The notes beneath the pieces are model-generated. The model did not search any database, was not told the DNA's origin, and worked only from the letters and a program-made list of their open reading frames with translations. Source: CAMLQK01 sp035690865 (lineage in GTDB: Bacteria; Patescibacteriota; Saccharimonadia; Saccharimonadales; UBA4665). Taken from it: a stretch of 64,000 nucleotides of DNA. This document shows, piece by piece, positions 43,012 to 50,868 of the stretch. Each line of letters starts with the position of its first letter. The stretch's first letter is position 1. Where the stretch lies: positions 1 to 64,000 of the forward strand of contig DASSKE010000005.1 of NCBI GenBank assembly GCA_035690865.1, given 5' to 3'. A program made the position numbers and the translations under genes.

Positions 43012-43698
43012 ATGGCAGGTAGACACAGACGCACCGCTGAGGTGGTGCCGACAGCCGAGAACAAGCACCGCAAACCAAAGACACGCCGCAATATTCTGGT
43101 ACTGTCTAGTTTTGCGCTGGGCGCCGCCGCTACCATGCCCCTCCACGCTGCGTACGAAAAATCTGCAACAATGCAGGCCACCGGCGACTTTATTCAAATG
43201 GCCTGGGATCATAACCAGGGTATTAAGACACCGCCCGAAGAGCGTATCGAGCACATTGACGCCACAGTATTTAAAGACAACGCCATTGTAAAATGTGTTT
43301 CTCTGAGCGGCAACCGCGACGGAAACCGTTTTTTGCGTTTTGTGCGCATTAGCCCAGAAACCTGTAACACTATTGAAGAAATTGCCAAAGATCCCGACCA
43401 CTCCAGTTCAGAAGAAGATTACATGCATCGGGCGATTGCCCTGGGCCACGTAGCTCACGAGATCAGTCACAAAGATGCGCACGATGAAGGCATTACGCAA
43501 TGTTACGCTGTGCAACGCACCGCAGAGGTAGCGATGGCGCTGGGTGCTGACCCCAAGATAGCCGCCAGCTACGCCCGCGACTACGCCGCGCTTTCGGTAG
43601 AACATCCGTCAAGCAAGGCATACACCATACCAAAAACCTGTCATCAGGGCGGCCCCTTTGACCTGCACTTGGCTAATGGCGTTTACCCTGAGTTTTAG
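43012..43698 (+). CDS. Membrane-anchored HExxH putative metalloprotease
   Basis: 228 residues: basic N-terminus, a hydrophobic anchor or signal (about 28-46) and an extracytoplasmic domain. Near residue 145 it has VAHEISHKDAHDEGITQCYAV, with the zinc-protease motif HEISH and following Asp/Glu residues that could be the third ligand. Similar small HExxH proteins occur in Actinobacteria. A Cys pair may form a disulfide. Function unknown; not shown to be catalytic. Confidence 0.68.
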   Translation: MAGRHRRTAEVVPTAENKHRKPKTRRNILVLSSFALGAAATMPLHAAYEKSATMQATGDFIQMAWDHNQGIKTPPEERIEHIDATVFKDNAIVKCVSLSGNRDGNRFLRFVRISPETCNTIEEIAKDPDHSSSEEDYMHRAIALGHVAHEISHKDAHDEGITQCYAVQRTAEVAMALGADPKIAASYARDYAALSVEHPSSKAYTIPKTCHQGGPFDLHLANGVYPEF

Positions 43699-43754
43699 CG
43701 TATCGAGTTTACAGTTAATGCTAGCGCGGTTTAAGCTAATCTGTTAAAATACGC

Positions 43755-43771
43755 GTAGCAAAACTTGCTAC
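43755..43771 (+). other. Hairpin in the tRNA-Leu 5' leader
   Basis: GTAGCAA-AAC-TTGCTAC, a perfect 7-bp stem ending 2 nt before the tRNA-Leu 5' end, downstream of a TAAAAT -10 box (43744-43749). It may shape RNase P processing. Confidence 0.5.
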
Positions 43772-43773
43772 AT

Positions 43774-43861
43774 GGGCGAGTGGCGGAATTGGTATACGCG
43801 GCGGACTTAAAATCCGCTGGCCTTTAAAGCCTTGAGGGTTCGAGTCCCTCCTCGCCCACCA
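43774..43861 (+). tRNA. tRNA-Leu (anticodon TAA)
   Basis: Acceptor GGGCGAG (43774-43780) pairs with CTCGCCC (43851-43857). The anticodon loop CTTAAAA gives TAA (43808-43810). A long variable arm (class II) and the T-loop GGTTCGAGTCC are present. The terminal CCA is encoded (43859-43861). Confidence 0.97.
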
Positions 43862-43868
43862 CCTAAAA

Positions 43869-43897
43869 ACGACCTCTTACATAGAGGCCGTTTTTTT
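43869..43897 (+). terminator. Rho-independent terminator of tRNA-Leu
   Basis: ACG-CCTCT/AGAGG-CGT stem with one mismatch around a TACAT loop, then seven T (43891-43897). Confidence 0.85.
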
Positions 43898-43913
43898 ACT
43901 ATCTATTTATAAT

Positions 43914-45278
43914 CTAGTGATCAGGCCACGCGCTGAACTTAGCGAGTGTAAAGTTATCCAGTGTTGGCGGCGTAACCCGCTGCGGGAAAGCGTACTCAAC
44001 ATAGCGATGGCTGTAGCTATCCGGTGTGATGGCCTGGCCGTTTTGGTTAAAAGTTGGGGTGGATGTTGCCACCGAATATACCGGCAGGAGCGTTGCTGCA
44101 TCAGCATAATACACCAGATGCATTCCTTCGGCACCTGCGCCAAAGTAGGTGTAGGGGTGCTTTTCGGCATCTAAACCAGTAGACTGAAAAGCAGTCATCA
44201 GATTCTGCATGCCCCAGTAAATACCCTGGGCTGCCTTACGTGGTGTAAGGTTTACGTCAAATTTGAGATACTGAGCATTACCCTTGGTTTCTACCGCCAC
44301 ACTATTCACTTTAATCACCTGCGCCTGATGTATCGCCTGCACAAACGAGTTTGCTTGCTTTTCGGTAAGGCCACCGGTGTTAATACCATCGTTCATACGC
44401 GTGGTAACAATGTTGAACTTGCACGAAGAGCTATCGCTTGCCGGCTGCCAGCCCGTTCCTACTGAAAGGCTATTGTTGTTGTACACATATAATTGGCCGT
44501 CTACACAGCGACTCTGGATGGTACCGATGGTGCTATATGAGTCTTCGGCGTACGAGAATTGCTTGCTGTCATAATTTACGCCTACATTGTATACGGTAAA
44601 TTGCTGGCCACGTTTATCTTGGTCGTTTGTGGTGTAGTACACGTCCCATTTAGTCTGGACAATTGGCTGTTGTGCCGCTTGTTTAAATATCGTGTAAAAC
44701 GCCGCGGTTTTGTCGAGTTTAGCGACACCGGCTTGGTCTAATTTACCGTTCTTGGCGAGGTTAGCAATATCGTTATTGACGTAGCTGATTGGCACAACTT
44801 TGCCATCTTCCTTCTGCTTTTCTTTATTGACAAGCGAGAAGGCAACCAAACCGCCGACAATTAAGAGCACTACGGCTACGGTCGAGAGCAAGCCAATCAC
44901 TAGTTTGTTCATATTGCGATGAGGCTTGCCTGGCTGAAACTGCTGGCCATTAGCGCCTGCAAGCGGTGGAAGCTCATTCATGGGGCCGCCGTATTGCGGA
45001 CCAATCCCTGGCGAAGGCTGCTGAGGGCGCGGTGCGTTTTGTGGTTGTTGCGGTTGAGTCCATTGCTGCTGGTACTGGGGCTGAGCGGGCGCCGATTGTT
45101 GCGGCTGCGTTGGTTGTTGAGTCGGTTGCGCGCCACCTTGGCTCTGCTGCCACGGAAAAGCGCTGGCCGGTGGTTGTTGCGGCTGGCCCGCGCCGCTGTA
45201 TCGCGGCGTAAAGAGCTGCTCGTTTTGCGGGCGACTGTCGGCGCCGCTGTTTTGATCATTTTGATAATCGGGGTTCAT
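43914..45278 (-). CDS. Membrane-anchored protein with Gln/Pro-rich cytoplasmic region
   Basis: 454 residues: a disordered Gln/Pro-rich N-terminus (1-120), one membrane helix (about 127-149, VIGLLSTVAVVLLIVGGLVA) and a soluble extracytoplasmic domain (about 160-454). No family recognised. The layout (low-complexity inside, single helix, folded domain outside) recurs in CPR envelope proteins. TGC-TATACT lies 26 nt before the ATG. Confidence 0.7.
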   Translation of the reverse strand: MNPDYQNDQNSGADSRPQNEQLFTPRYSGAGQPQQPPASAFPWQQSQGGAQPTQQPTQPQQSAPAQPQYQQQWTQPQQPQNAPRPQQPSPGIGPQYGGPMNELPPLAGANGQQFQPGKPHRNMNKLVIGLLSTVAVVLLIVGGLVAFSLVNKEKQKEDGKVVPISYVNNDIANLAKNGKLDQAGVAKLDKTAAFYTIFKQAAQQPIVQTKWDVYYTTNDQDKRGQQFTVYNVGVNYDSKQFSYAEDSYSTIGTIQSRCVDGQLYVYNNNSLSVGTGWQPASDSSSCKFNIVTTRMNDGINTGGLTEKQANSFVQAIHQAQVIKVNSVAVETKGNAQYLKFDVNLTPRKAAQGIYWGMQNLMTAFQSTGLDAEKHPYTYFGAGAEGMHLVYYADAATLLPVYSVATSTPTFNQNGQAITPDSYSHRYVEYAFPQRVTPPTLDNFTLAKFSAWPDH

Positions 45279-45320
45279 AGGTGTACCAGGGTTATTTCTC
45301 TTTTAGTATAGCAATTGAGT

Positions 45321-45354
45321 GCAAAAATAGTCCACAGTAACCCTGCGGACTATT
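45321..45354 (-). terminator. Terminator of tRNA-Cys
   Basis: On the minus strand AATAGTCC-13 nt-GGACTATT, with extra pairing inside the loop, followed by TTTTTGC. Confidence 0.75.
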
Positions 45355-45366
45355 GCATATGCAAAT

Positions 45367-45440
45367 TGGAGGCACCGACCGGACTTGAACCGGTGTACAA
45401 GGTTTTGCAGACCTCTGCGTAACCACTCCGCCACGGCGCC
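45367..45440 (-). tRNA. tRNA-Cys (anticodon GCA)
   Basis: Acceptor GGCGCCG pairs with CGGTGCC (one G-T). The anticodon loop CTGCAAA gives GCA. The discriminator base is T, as expected for tRNA-Cys, and CCA is encoded (45367-45369). A TACAAT -10 box lies at 45460-45465. Confidence 0.96.
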
Positions 45441-45525
45441 ACCTGGCGTTTGCCACCCTATTGTACAATACTCTCCCCTAAATGAATAGAGGGGGCACTT
45501 TTGCGTTTTATCTGATACAAGGGGC

Positions 45526-45554
45526 TTGCAACAACCGCCGGTTATATGTATAAT
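45526..45554 (+). promoter_or_regulatory. Promoter of tRNA-Gly
   Basis: TTGCAA (45526-45531), 17 bp, TATAAT (45549-45554); about 20 nt before the tRNA 5' end. Confidence 0.8.
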
Positions 45555-45574
45555 TGCCTGTGTTAACTTTTTAT

Positions 45575-45651
45575 GCGGGTCTAGCTCAGTTGTTTAGAGC
45601 GCATCCTTGCCAAGGATGAGGCCAGGGGTTAGAGTCCCCTGACCCGCACCA
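45575..45651 (+). tRNA. tRNA-Gly (anticodon GCC)
   Basis: Acceptor GCGGGTC pairs with GACCCGC. The anticodon stem CATCC/GGATG holds a TTGCCAA loop, so the anticodon is GCC (45609-45611). The T-arm reads GGGGTTAGAGTCCCC, with an unusual T-loop (TTAGAGT rather than TTCGA). CCA is encoded (45649-45651). Confidence 0.95.
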
Positions 45652-45668
45652 AATTAGACTATCCCTGT

Positions 45669-45699
45669 AAATGACCCGCAAAACGCGGGTCATTTTTTC
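45669..45699 (+). terminator. Rho-independent terminator of tRNA-Gly
   Basis: AAATGACCCGC/GCGGGTCATTT, an 11-bp stem with a 5-nt loop, continuing in a T tract. Confidence 0.88.
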
Positions 45700-45795
45700 T
45701 ATTTTCACGAGCTTTTCTATGAATTTACCTCTGTTAAATTGAGGGTTAGAGTCTACTAAGGCGAGTAATAATCTTTATTCCAGCCCAGCTGGAAA

Positions 45796-45824
45796 TTGAC
45801 TTTTTAAAGTGTATATGCTAAAAT
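45796..45824 (+). promoter_or_regulatory. Promoter of the TauE/SafE gene at 45966
   Basis: TTGACT (45796-45801), 17 bp, TAAAAT (45819-45824). It gives a 135-nt leader. Confidence 0.75.
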
Positions 45825-45829
45825 ATAAA

Positions 45830-45960
45830 CCAGCTACAGAAGTGCTTAACTTCTATATCTCTTAATTGGTATCGAGACTGCGAATCGCATACGTTTGCGA
45901 ATTGCTCACTGCGCCCTCAAAAGCGCCCTATCTTTTCTGATACCAAATTCTAAAAAGGAA
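45830..45960 (+). promoter_or_regulatory. Structured leader, possible riboswitch, upstream of TauE/SafE gene
   Basis: The leader can form AGAAGT-5 nt-ACTTCT (45838-45854), an outer 8-bp stem TTGGTATC (45866-45873)/GATACCAA (45939-45946), and inside it a 9-bp hairpin GCGAATCGCA/TGCGAATTGC (one A-A mismatch) and GCGC-8 nt-GCGC. The 3' arm of the outer stem ends 9 nt before the ribosome site AAGGA. No known class recognised. Confidence 0.5.
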
Positions 45961-45965
45961 ATTAT

Positions 45966-46700
45966 ATGGAATATATACTGACGTTTATTGTCGTTTTACT
46001 TTCGAGTGCCCTCAGTGGCATGAGCGGTGGAGGTGGCGGGTTTATCATGACGCCTTACTTCTTGCTCATAGGGCTTTCGCCACAGCAGAACATTGCAGTC
46101 GGATCGGTAATTGGGCTGGGGCTTTCGGGTGGATCGCTTTTTGCGGCGCGTGGCAAGGAGCTTGTACGACGCAAAGCTATGCTGCCGCTTCTTATTTTAG
46201 CAGCCCTCGCTACTATCACCGCTACGGTTGTTTTGCCAAAAGTTTATGCAGACGTGTCACACACATTTATTGGCTGGTTTGTGCTGCTTATGATCCCGAC
46301 ACTTTTTATAAATAAGAAGGGCTTTGCTCCGGGTGAGCGTTCACAAAAAGCCATGATACTTGGCTACATTCTCTACGCTTTCTTGTGGTTTGCTAATGGC
46401 CTCTTTAGTGCTGGCTTTGCGGCCTTGCTATTTATCCCGATGTTATTCTGTATGGGTCTTACGGCTGTAGAAGCTAACATCGCTAAGCGATATGGCGCAC
46501 TAGCGCAGGCTATAATTTTGTTTGTCATTCTAGCCCCTCAGGGCCTCATACTTTGGAATCTTGCTTTTGCGAGTCTTGCTGGTGCTTGGATAGGCGGACA
46601 CTTCGGTACTCATATTGCTATCAAGAACGGTGAGCGTTTTGCAAGAATAGCATTGGCAGTGGTGATGAGCATTTCTGGCAGTTTGCTTTTATTGAAGTAG
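45966..46700 (+). CDS. TauE/SafE-family permease
   Basis: 244 residues, about seven or eight membrane segments. It opens with the Gly-rich family start SALSGMSGGGGGFIMTPYFLL and has the internal NIAVGSVIGLGLS segment; a second half (residues 135-240) repeats the pattern in weaker form. TauE/SafE proteins export sulfite, sulfonates or other small anions, but the substrate here is unknown. Ribosome site AAGGA, 8 nt from the ATG. The long structured leader upstream suggests ligand-controlled expression. Confidence 0.85.
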   Translation: MEYILTFIVVLLSSALSGMSGGGGGFIMTPYFLLIGLSPQQNIAVGSVIGLGLSGGSLFAARGKELVRRKAMLPLLILAALATITATVVLPKVYADVSHTFIGWFVLLMIPTLFINKKGFAPGERSQKAMILGYILYAFLWFANGLFSAGFAALLFIPMLFCMGLTAVEANIAKRYGALAQAIILFVILAPQGLILWNLAFASLAGAWIGGHFGTHIAIKNGERFARIALAVVMSISGSLLLLK

Positions 46701-46703
46701 TTT

Positions 46704-46732
46704 TTGACAGGTGTTGTTTTTCATGCTACGCT
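46704..46732 (+). promoter_or_regulatory. Promoter of the histidine phosphatase gene
   Basis: TTGACA (46704-46709), 17 bp, TACGCT (46727-46732), starting 3 bp after the TauE gene stop. Confidence 0.65.
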
Positions 46733-46790
46733 CAGGCGGCTGGCCGTCCTCTATATAGTAGTGACGCCAAATAACTGCAAGGAGCGCGGA

Positions 46791-47387
46791 ATGAACAGGT
46801 TTTATATTGCTCGCCATGGCGAGACAGAAAATAACAAAGCAAAACGGCTCTCCGGTTGGATCGACACTGCACTCACCGAAAAAGGCCTCGAGCCTACTCA
46901 GGCAGCGCTCAAAAAGCTTCAGGCATTACCTAAGATAGACGCCATATACTCCAGTGACATGGGTAGAGCATTTATTACGGCGTATGTGATTGCTCGCGGA
47001 CTTAACTTTACTGAGGAAATTATCCGTAGGCCTGGACTGCGTGAGGTTAACTACGGCGATGCTGCAAATATGCCAAGTAGCGAAGCCTACCAGAAATATC
47101 CGGCGCTTGATCGTGACACACACTACACGCCACCAAACGGTGAATCACTCGACCAAATGCAAAAGCGTGTCTTTCAAGAAATTGCAGAAATAGACGCTCA
47201 ACACCAAGACGCAACACTTCTTATTGTTGCTCACTCTGGCGTGATGGCTGCATTAAACGCTGGTCACCAGGGCATTGATTTTGGTCAGCACAACATTAGT
47301 GAAGCATATCCGCATGAGTTCATCGGAGCATTCACCTATTCAGACGGCGGAATTACATCCTTCCAAGAATTTACAGGGTTGAAATAA
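46791..47387 (+). CDS. Histidine phosphatase (phosphoglycerate mutase-like)
   Basis: 198 residues with the RHG motif at the start (YIARHGETENN), a catalytic second His in LLIVAHSGVMAAL near 143, and a Glu in LREVNYGD. Both His are present, so it is likely an active phosphatase or cofactor-dependent mutase; the substrate is not clear. I chose ATG 46791 (AAGGAG, 6 nt) rather than earlier in-frame codons. Confidence 0.88.
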   Translation: MNRFYIARHGETENNKAKRLSGWIDTALTEKGLEPTQAALKKLQALPKIDAIYSSDMGRAFITAYVIARGLNFTEEIIRRPGLREVNYGDAANMPSSEAYQKYPALDRDTHYTPPNGESLDQMQKRVFQEIAEIDAQHQDATLLIVAHSGVMAALNAGHQGIDFGQHNISEAYPHEFIGAFTYSDGGITSFQEFTGLK

Positions 47388-47407
47388 AGTCGCATAAGGC
47401 GCACCAA
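47378..47407 (+). repeat. 30-bp direct repeat at a gene 3' end (copy at 48849-48878)
   Basis: Covers the last codons and stop of the histidine phosphatase gene plus 17 bp. The copy at 48849-48878 lies likewise at the end of the HAD gene and matches at 26 of 30 positions. The second half (AGTCGCATAA, then GCACCAA) weakly resembles the 3' end of the tRNA-Gly at 45575. Confidence 0.7.
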
Positions 47408-47620
47408 TATCGAAATCACATCTGTAAGCAGCAGTCCGTTCAGTCCGCTGTTTTTCTTTTTGTAAAGCTTGCACGCAATCTCACCCCTGTTAAGAGTTAG
47501 AGCCCCTAGCTCAACCTTATGCAACGCTTATTCTAACCAAAGCTGGTATTATAAAAGGATGAGGTGTCTTAACAACGACCTATGGAGCGTGTGTCAAATA
47601 GGCATAAAGGTGGGGATGCT

Positions 47621-48163
47621 ATGAGTCAACGTTTTATTTTTATTCACGGCAACAGTACCGAACACTGGTCATTCGCTTGGGCTCCATGGCTCAAAGAGCA
47701 ACTTGAATCACATGGCTATGAGACATTTTTTGAAACTATGCCAGATTCGATTATCGCCCGGTCAAAATATTGGCTTCCATTCTTAAAGAATCACGTCAAA
47801 GCTGGCGCCGAAGATGTGCTCATTGGTTGGTCGTCTGGAGCGGTTGCTGCCATGCGTTTTGCTGAGAACAACAAACTCAAGGGCTCTATTCTTATTTCGC
47901 CAAGCTATACGGACCTTGACGATGAACTCGAAAAACAAAGTGGTTATTTTGAAGCGCCATGGCAATGGGATATGATCAAGGAAAATCAAGGCAAGATCGC
48001 CTTATTCTACGGAGACAACGACCCGTATATTTCACAAGCAGATTTTGAATTTATTGCACAAAGACTCCAGTCCGAAGTACATAAAATACCGAACGCAGGA
48101 CATTTTATAGAGCAACACGATTTTCCGGAATTGCTAGAGTATATTCTCAAAGCTTATCCGTAA
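47621..48163 (+). CDS. RBBP9/YdeN-type alpha/beta hydrolase
   Basis: 180 residues of the small serine hydrolase family. Nucleophile Ser in LIGWSSGAVAAM (the usual GHSSG has Trp here), Asp in YGDNDPYI and His in NAGHFIEQHD. A second member lies at 61666. ATG 47621 follows AAGGTGGGG. Substrate unknown. Confidence 0.85.
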   Translation: MSQRFIFIHGNSTEHWSFAWAPWLKEQLESHGYETFFETMPDSIIARSKYWLPFLKNHVKAGAEDVLIGWSSGAVAAMRFAENNKLKGSILISPSYTDLDDELEKQSGYFEAPWQWDMIKENQGKIALFYGDNDPYISQADFEFIAQRLQSEVHKIPNAGHFIEQHDFPELLEYILKAYP

Positions 48164-48201
48164 ATGGGAATAAACTGAGAGGCTCATTGCAGCTCGAGTG
48201 A

Positions 48202-48207
48202 TATACT
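48202..48207 (+). promoter_or_regulatory. -10 box, near-leaderless promoter of the HAD gene
   Basis: TATACT, 6 nt before the ATG at 48214. Confidence 0.5.
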
Positions 48208-48213
48208 GCCTTC

Positions 48214-48858
48214 ATGATAAAAGCTATTCTATTTGACCTTGATGGTACAATTCATGACTCGCGTGACGTCGTATTTTTTTGTATGAATAAGACCTTCGAA
48301 CATTTTGACGAGCCTACTCCATCAAAGGAATCGGTAGTATCTGCAGTTCATGCAGGATCGGCACGCCTATTCGCAAAGCTTGCACCGTCAGACAAACAAC
48401 AAAGAATGCTAGACTATTTTCGAGAAATATATAAAACAGAGTGCGGCAAAATTAAACCTTACGATAATGCACCAAAAACCCTAAAACGCCTCCATGAACA
48501 AGATTATAAGTTGGGCGTTGTCAGTTCGGCACGCGCTGCTGAAGAGTTTGTTATATCTTACGGACTGCACGGGCTTTTTGATGTAATCGTCGGGGGCAAT
48601 ACCACACTTAAGCAAAAGCCAGACCCAGAGCCAGTACTCTTTGCGCTCAACACGCTTCGTGTCACGCCTAAAGAAGCAATAATTGTAGGTGATTTGCCCG
48701 CAGATATTGAAGCAGGTCGCGCGACGGGTTTGCGCGCATCGGTTGCCATTACGCATGGATTCGGCTCAAGGCAACTGCTGGAGCAATCAAAGCCAGACTA
48801 TCTTGTGAGTGATTTTGATGATTTATATAGCTTGATAGTGACGAGAGGGTTGGAATAA
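48214..48858 (+). CDS. HAD-superfamily phosphatase (phosphoglycolate phosphatase-like)
   Basis: 214 residues. HAD motif I LFDLDGTIHDS at the start, motif II VVSSAR near 108, motif III Lys in KQKPDPEPV near 133, motif IV VGDLPADIEAG near 160, with an alpha-helical C1 cap. Likely a soluble phosphatase of small phosphate esters. It carries the 30-bp repeat at its 3' end. Confidence 0.88.
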   Translation: MIKAILFDLDGTIHDSRDVVFFCMNKTFEHFDEPTPSKESVVSAVHAGSARLFAKLAPSDKQQRMLDYFREIYKTECGKIKPYDNAPKTLKRLHEQDYKLGVVSSARAAEEFVISYGLHGLFDVIVGGNTTLKQKPDPEPVLFALNTLRVTPKEAIIVGDLPADIEAGRATGLRASVAITHGFGSRQLLEQSKPDYLVSDFDDLYSLIVTRGLE

Positions 48859-48878
48859 AGTCGCATAATCTGCACCAA
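48849..48878 (+). repeat. 30-bp direct repeat, second copy
   Basis: Matches 47378-47407 at 26 of 30 positions, in the same place relative to the gene end (the stop codon is inside the repeat). Confidence 0.7.
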
Positions 48879-48916
48879 AAAGAATCCTACGAAAGTAGTG
48901 TGTTAGGATAATCATT

Positions 48917-49549
48917 ATGGAATATTTAGACCCTACAATTGCAGCTTACGACAAAAGCTGGCAGAAATACGAGGAGCGGACACGCAATAACTTACCGACC
49001 GAGGAGCTCGAAAAGTTTTGCAGCCTACTCTCCGACAGTTCTATGATCTTGGATGCAGGGTGTGCTTACGGCAATCAGTCAAACTTGTTAACGCAGCGAG
49101 GTCACTCAGTGGAAGGTATTGATCTCTCGAGCGCCTTTATAGCCCGAGCAAAGGAACTTTATCCCGGGATTCATTTTTCTCTTATGGATATTCGCGATTT
49201 GCAATTCGAAGATGAATGCTTTGATGGTATTTGAGCCAATGCCGTTCTACTGCATTTGACAGATAGGGATATAGCCTCAGCGCTTGACCAATTTCATAGA
49301 GTTCTTAAACCGGCAGGTATCTTGTTCGTTTCATTCAAGAAAGGGAACGGCGTAGGAAACCAACTGGAGACGTTCACTGCCGACGACCAACGTTTCTATA
49401 ATCTGAAGGAAATGACAACTATTGCGCCTATGCTTGAAGCGCATGGCTTTGAAGTGGTCGGGAGTACACAAATAAATGAAAATGTACGCAATAAGGAAGT
49501 GCGAGACCTGGAGTGGATTAATATCCTGACACGTAAAGTAAACTGTTGA
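48917..49549 (+). pseudogene. Class I SAM-dependent methyltransferase interrupted by an in-frame TGA
   Basis: A 210-codon frame with one stop. The first part (105 residues) has the SAM motif ILDAGCAYGNQS and VEGIDLSSAFI; the second has the rest (LKPAGILFVSFKKG). Between them CFDGI-TGA-ANAVLLHL reads through in the same frame. Related methyltransferases have Trp there (DGIWANAVLLHL), so TGG has become TGA by one change. It may be a recent pseudogene, a split gene or a sequencing error. TGA is a stop elsewhere in the window. Confidence 0.78.
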
Positions 49550-49797
49550 GATCGCACTTGTGTACACAGCATACCGCTTGCCCAAACCCCCGAGATTTAT
49601 ATGTCATAATATGAGATTAGGCAATTGTCAAAAACAAGCATATACTTAAAAGGAAGACGCCACCCCAACACTAAATGACTCACAGGGAGTAATGTAAAGA
49701 TTGTTGTTGGCTCGAACAAGAAAACTTCTTAACGAAAGGCATGACCGTGTCTGTATTTACTCTAACTAAAAGATTTGGCTTAACAGAGGGGGTCACT

Positions 49798-49860
49798 ATG
49801 TCCAAGGACAAAGGACGCAAGGCAATAAAAAAACCAAAACAGTCAAAGGTTAAAACATAA
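49798..49860 (+). CDS. Small basic peptide (20 residues)
   Basis: MSKDKGRKAIKKPKQSKVKT, with GGGGG 5 nt before the ATG. The frame also extends upstream to an ATG at 49741 (39 residues). Short Lys-rich MSKDKG-type peptides are found in various bacteria. The next gene starts 1 bp after its stop. Confidence 0.45.
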   Translation: MSKDKGRKAIKKPKQSKVKT

Positions 49861-49861
49861 T

Positions 49862-50137
49862 ATGCAAATCAAAAAACGTGTCTATGGGCGTGGTGCCGAA
49901 GAAGAGCAAGAAGTCAGAGAGGCACTTAGTCAGATGGTGCTCAGCAGTCTGTACAATACTAGCCCCGGATATACTGCTAACAGTGCAGCATATCCAGATG
50001 GCGTGATGCCTTTTGTGGACAAGCACATGCGATACCTTGACGCCTACCCAAAGCTCGACGCCCATGTGTATCTCGCTAATTTGCGATTAAAGACTCGTCT
50101 TAGGCGTAGTACGTCTAGTGCTTCAATAAGTAGCTAA
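49862..50137 (+). CDS. Hypothetical protein
   Basis: 91 residues, soluble, charged N-terminus (RVYGRGAEEEQEVREAL), no family recognised. It follows the 20-residue peptide gene by 1 bp, and a weak AAAGG lies 12 nt before its ATG. The 250 bp before this pair hold no gene I can support. Confidence 0.5.
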   Translation: MQIKKRVYGRGAEEEQEVREALSQMVLSSLYNTSPGYTANSAAYPDGVMPFVDKHMRYLDAYPKLDAHVYLANLRLKTRLRRSTSSASISS

Positions 50138-50266
50138 TTCTGCAGAAAGCGTACAAACTTCCGGCGGAGGATTTCGTGCTGCTGCGAATGCAATAAAAGA
50201 TGACCCCAAATAGTATTTATTTTGTAGGGCCGTTACTTTATGATGGGGCTATAAACGGAGACTGGC

Positions 50267-50866
50267 ATGCGGAAGATTATCGTACAAGAATTTGTAACCA
50301 TCGACGGCGTCATGCAGGCGCCCGGCGGCCCAGAAGAAGATCCAACAGCGAAGTTTGAGTTTGGCGGCTGGCAAGCCCCCTTCATGGACGACGATGCTGC
50401 CGCTGCAATCACCGGTCCAGCGCTCAAGGCCAAAGTAGAGTTCCTGTTGGGCGGCTACACCTTTGAGATCTGGTCAGACTACTGGCCAAAGCACAGCGAC
50501 ATCTGGCCGTTCATTAACAACAATATGAAGTACGTGCTTTCTAGAACAAAGACCAACACCAACTGGCAAAACACAACATTCCTACGCAGCTTGGAAGATA
50601 TTAAAAAGCTAAAAGAGTCAGGCGGCCCCGACCTCCATGTTTGGGGTAGCAGCAAGCTGGTGCAGCTGCTTCTTGCCCACAATCTTGTAGACGAATTGCG
50701 CCTTATGACCTATCCTATTATCCTTGGGCAAGGTAAAAAACTCTTTGCTGAAGGCGCAGCCCCAAGAACCTTTGCCCTCATCGATAGTCGTGTTGGCAAA
50801 ACTGGTGTTATAGCAGCACGCTATACACGGGCGGGCGAGATCAAAACAGGAACCGTTGGAGAATAA
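50267..50866 (+). CDS. RibD C-terminal / dihydrofolate reductase-like protein (YyaP type)
   Basis: 199 residues with the family pattern: IIVQEFVTIDGVMQAPGG at the start, LLGGYTFEIW near 65 and LHVWGSSKLVQLLLAHNLVDEL near 130. The DHFR-like fold binds NADPH; a role in folate or riboflavin synthesis is not shown, and in this lineage such proteins are stand-alone reductases of unknown substrate. Ribosome site GGAG, 6 nt from the ATG. Confidence 0.88.
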   Translation: MRKIIVQEFVTIDGVMQAPGGPEEDPTAKFEFGGWQAPFMDDDAAAAITGPALKAKVEFLLGGYTFEIWSDYWPKHSDIWPFINNNMKYVLSRTKTNTNWQNTTFLRSLEDIKKLKESGGPDLHVWGSSKLVQLLLAHNLVDELRLMTYPIILGQGKKLFAEGAAPRTFALIDSRVGKTGVIAARYTRAGEIKTGTVGE

Positions 50867-50868
50867 GT

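Noticed and set aside
45700..45965. RNase P RNA or tmRNA in the 300-bp gap after tRNA-Gly
   Set aside because: No tRNA-like ends or tag reading frame (tmRNA) and no conserved RNase P core sequences; the gap is explained by a terminator, a promoter and a leader.
48917..49549. Evidence for an altered genetic code (TGA as a sense codon)
   Set aside because: TGA ends several other genes here in coupled ATGA overlaps (ruvX, atpA, atpD), so one in-frame TGA is better explained by mutation or error.
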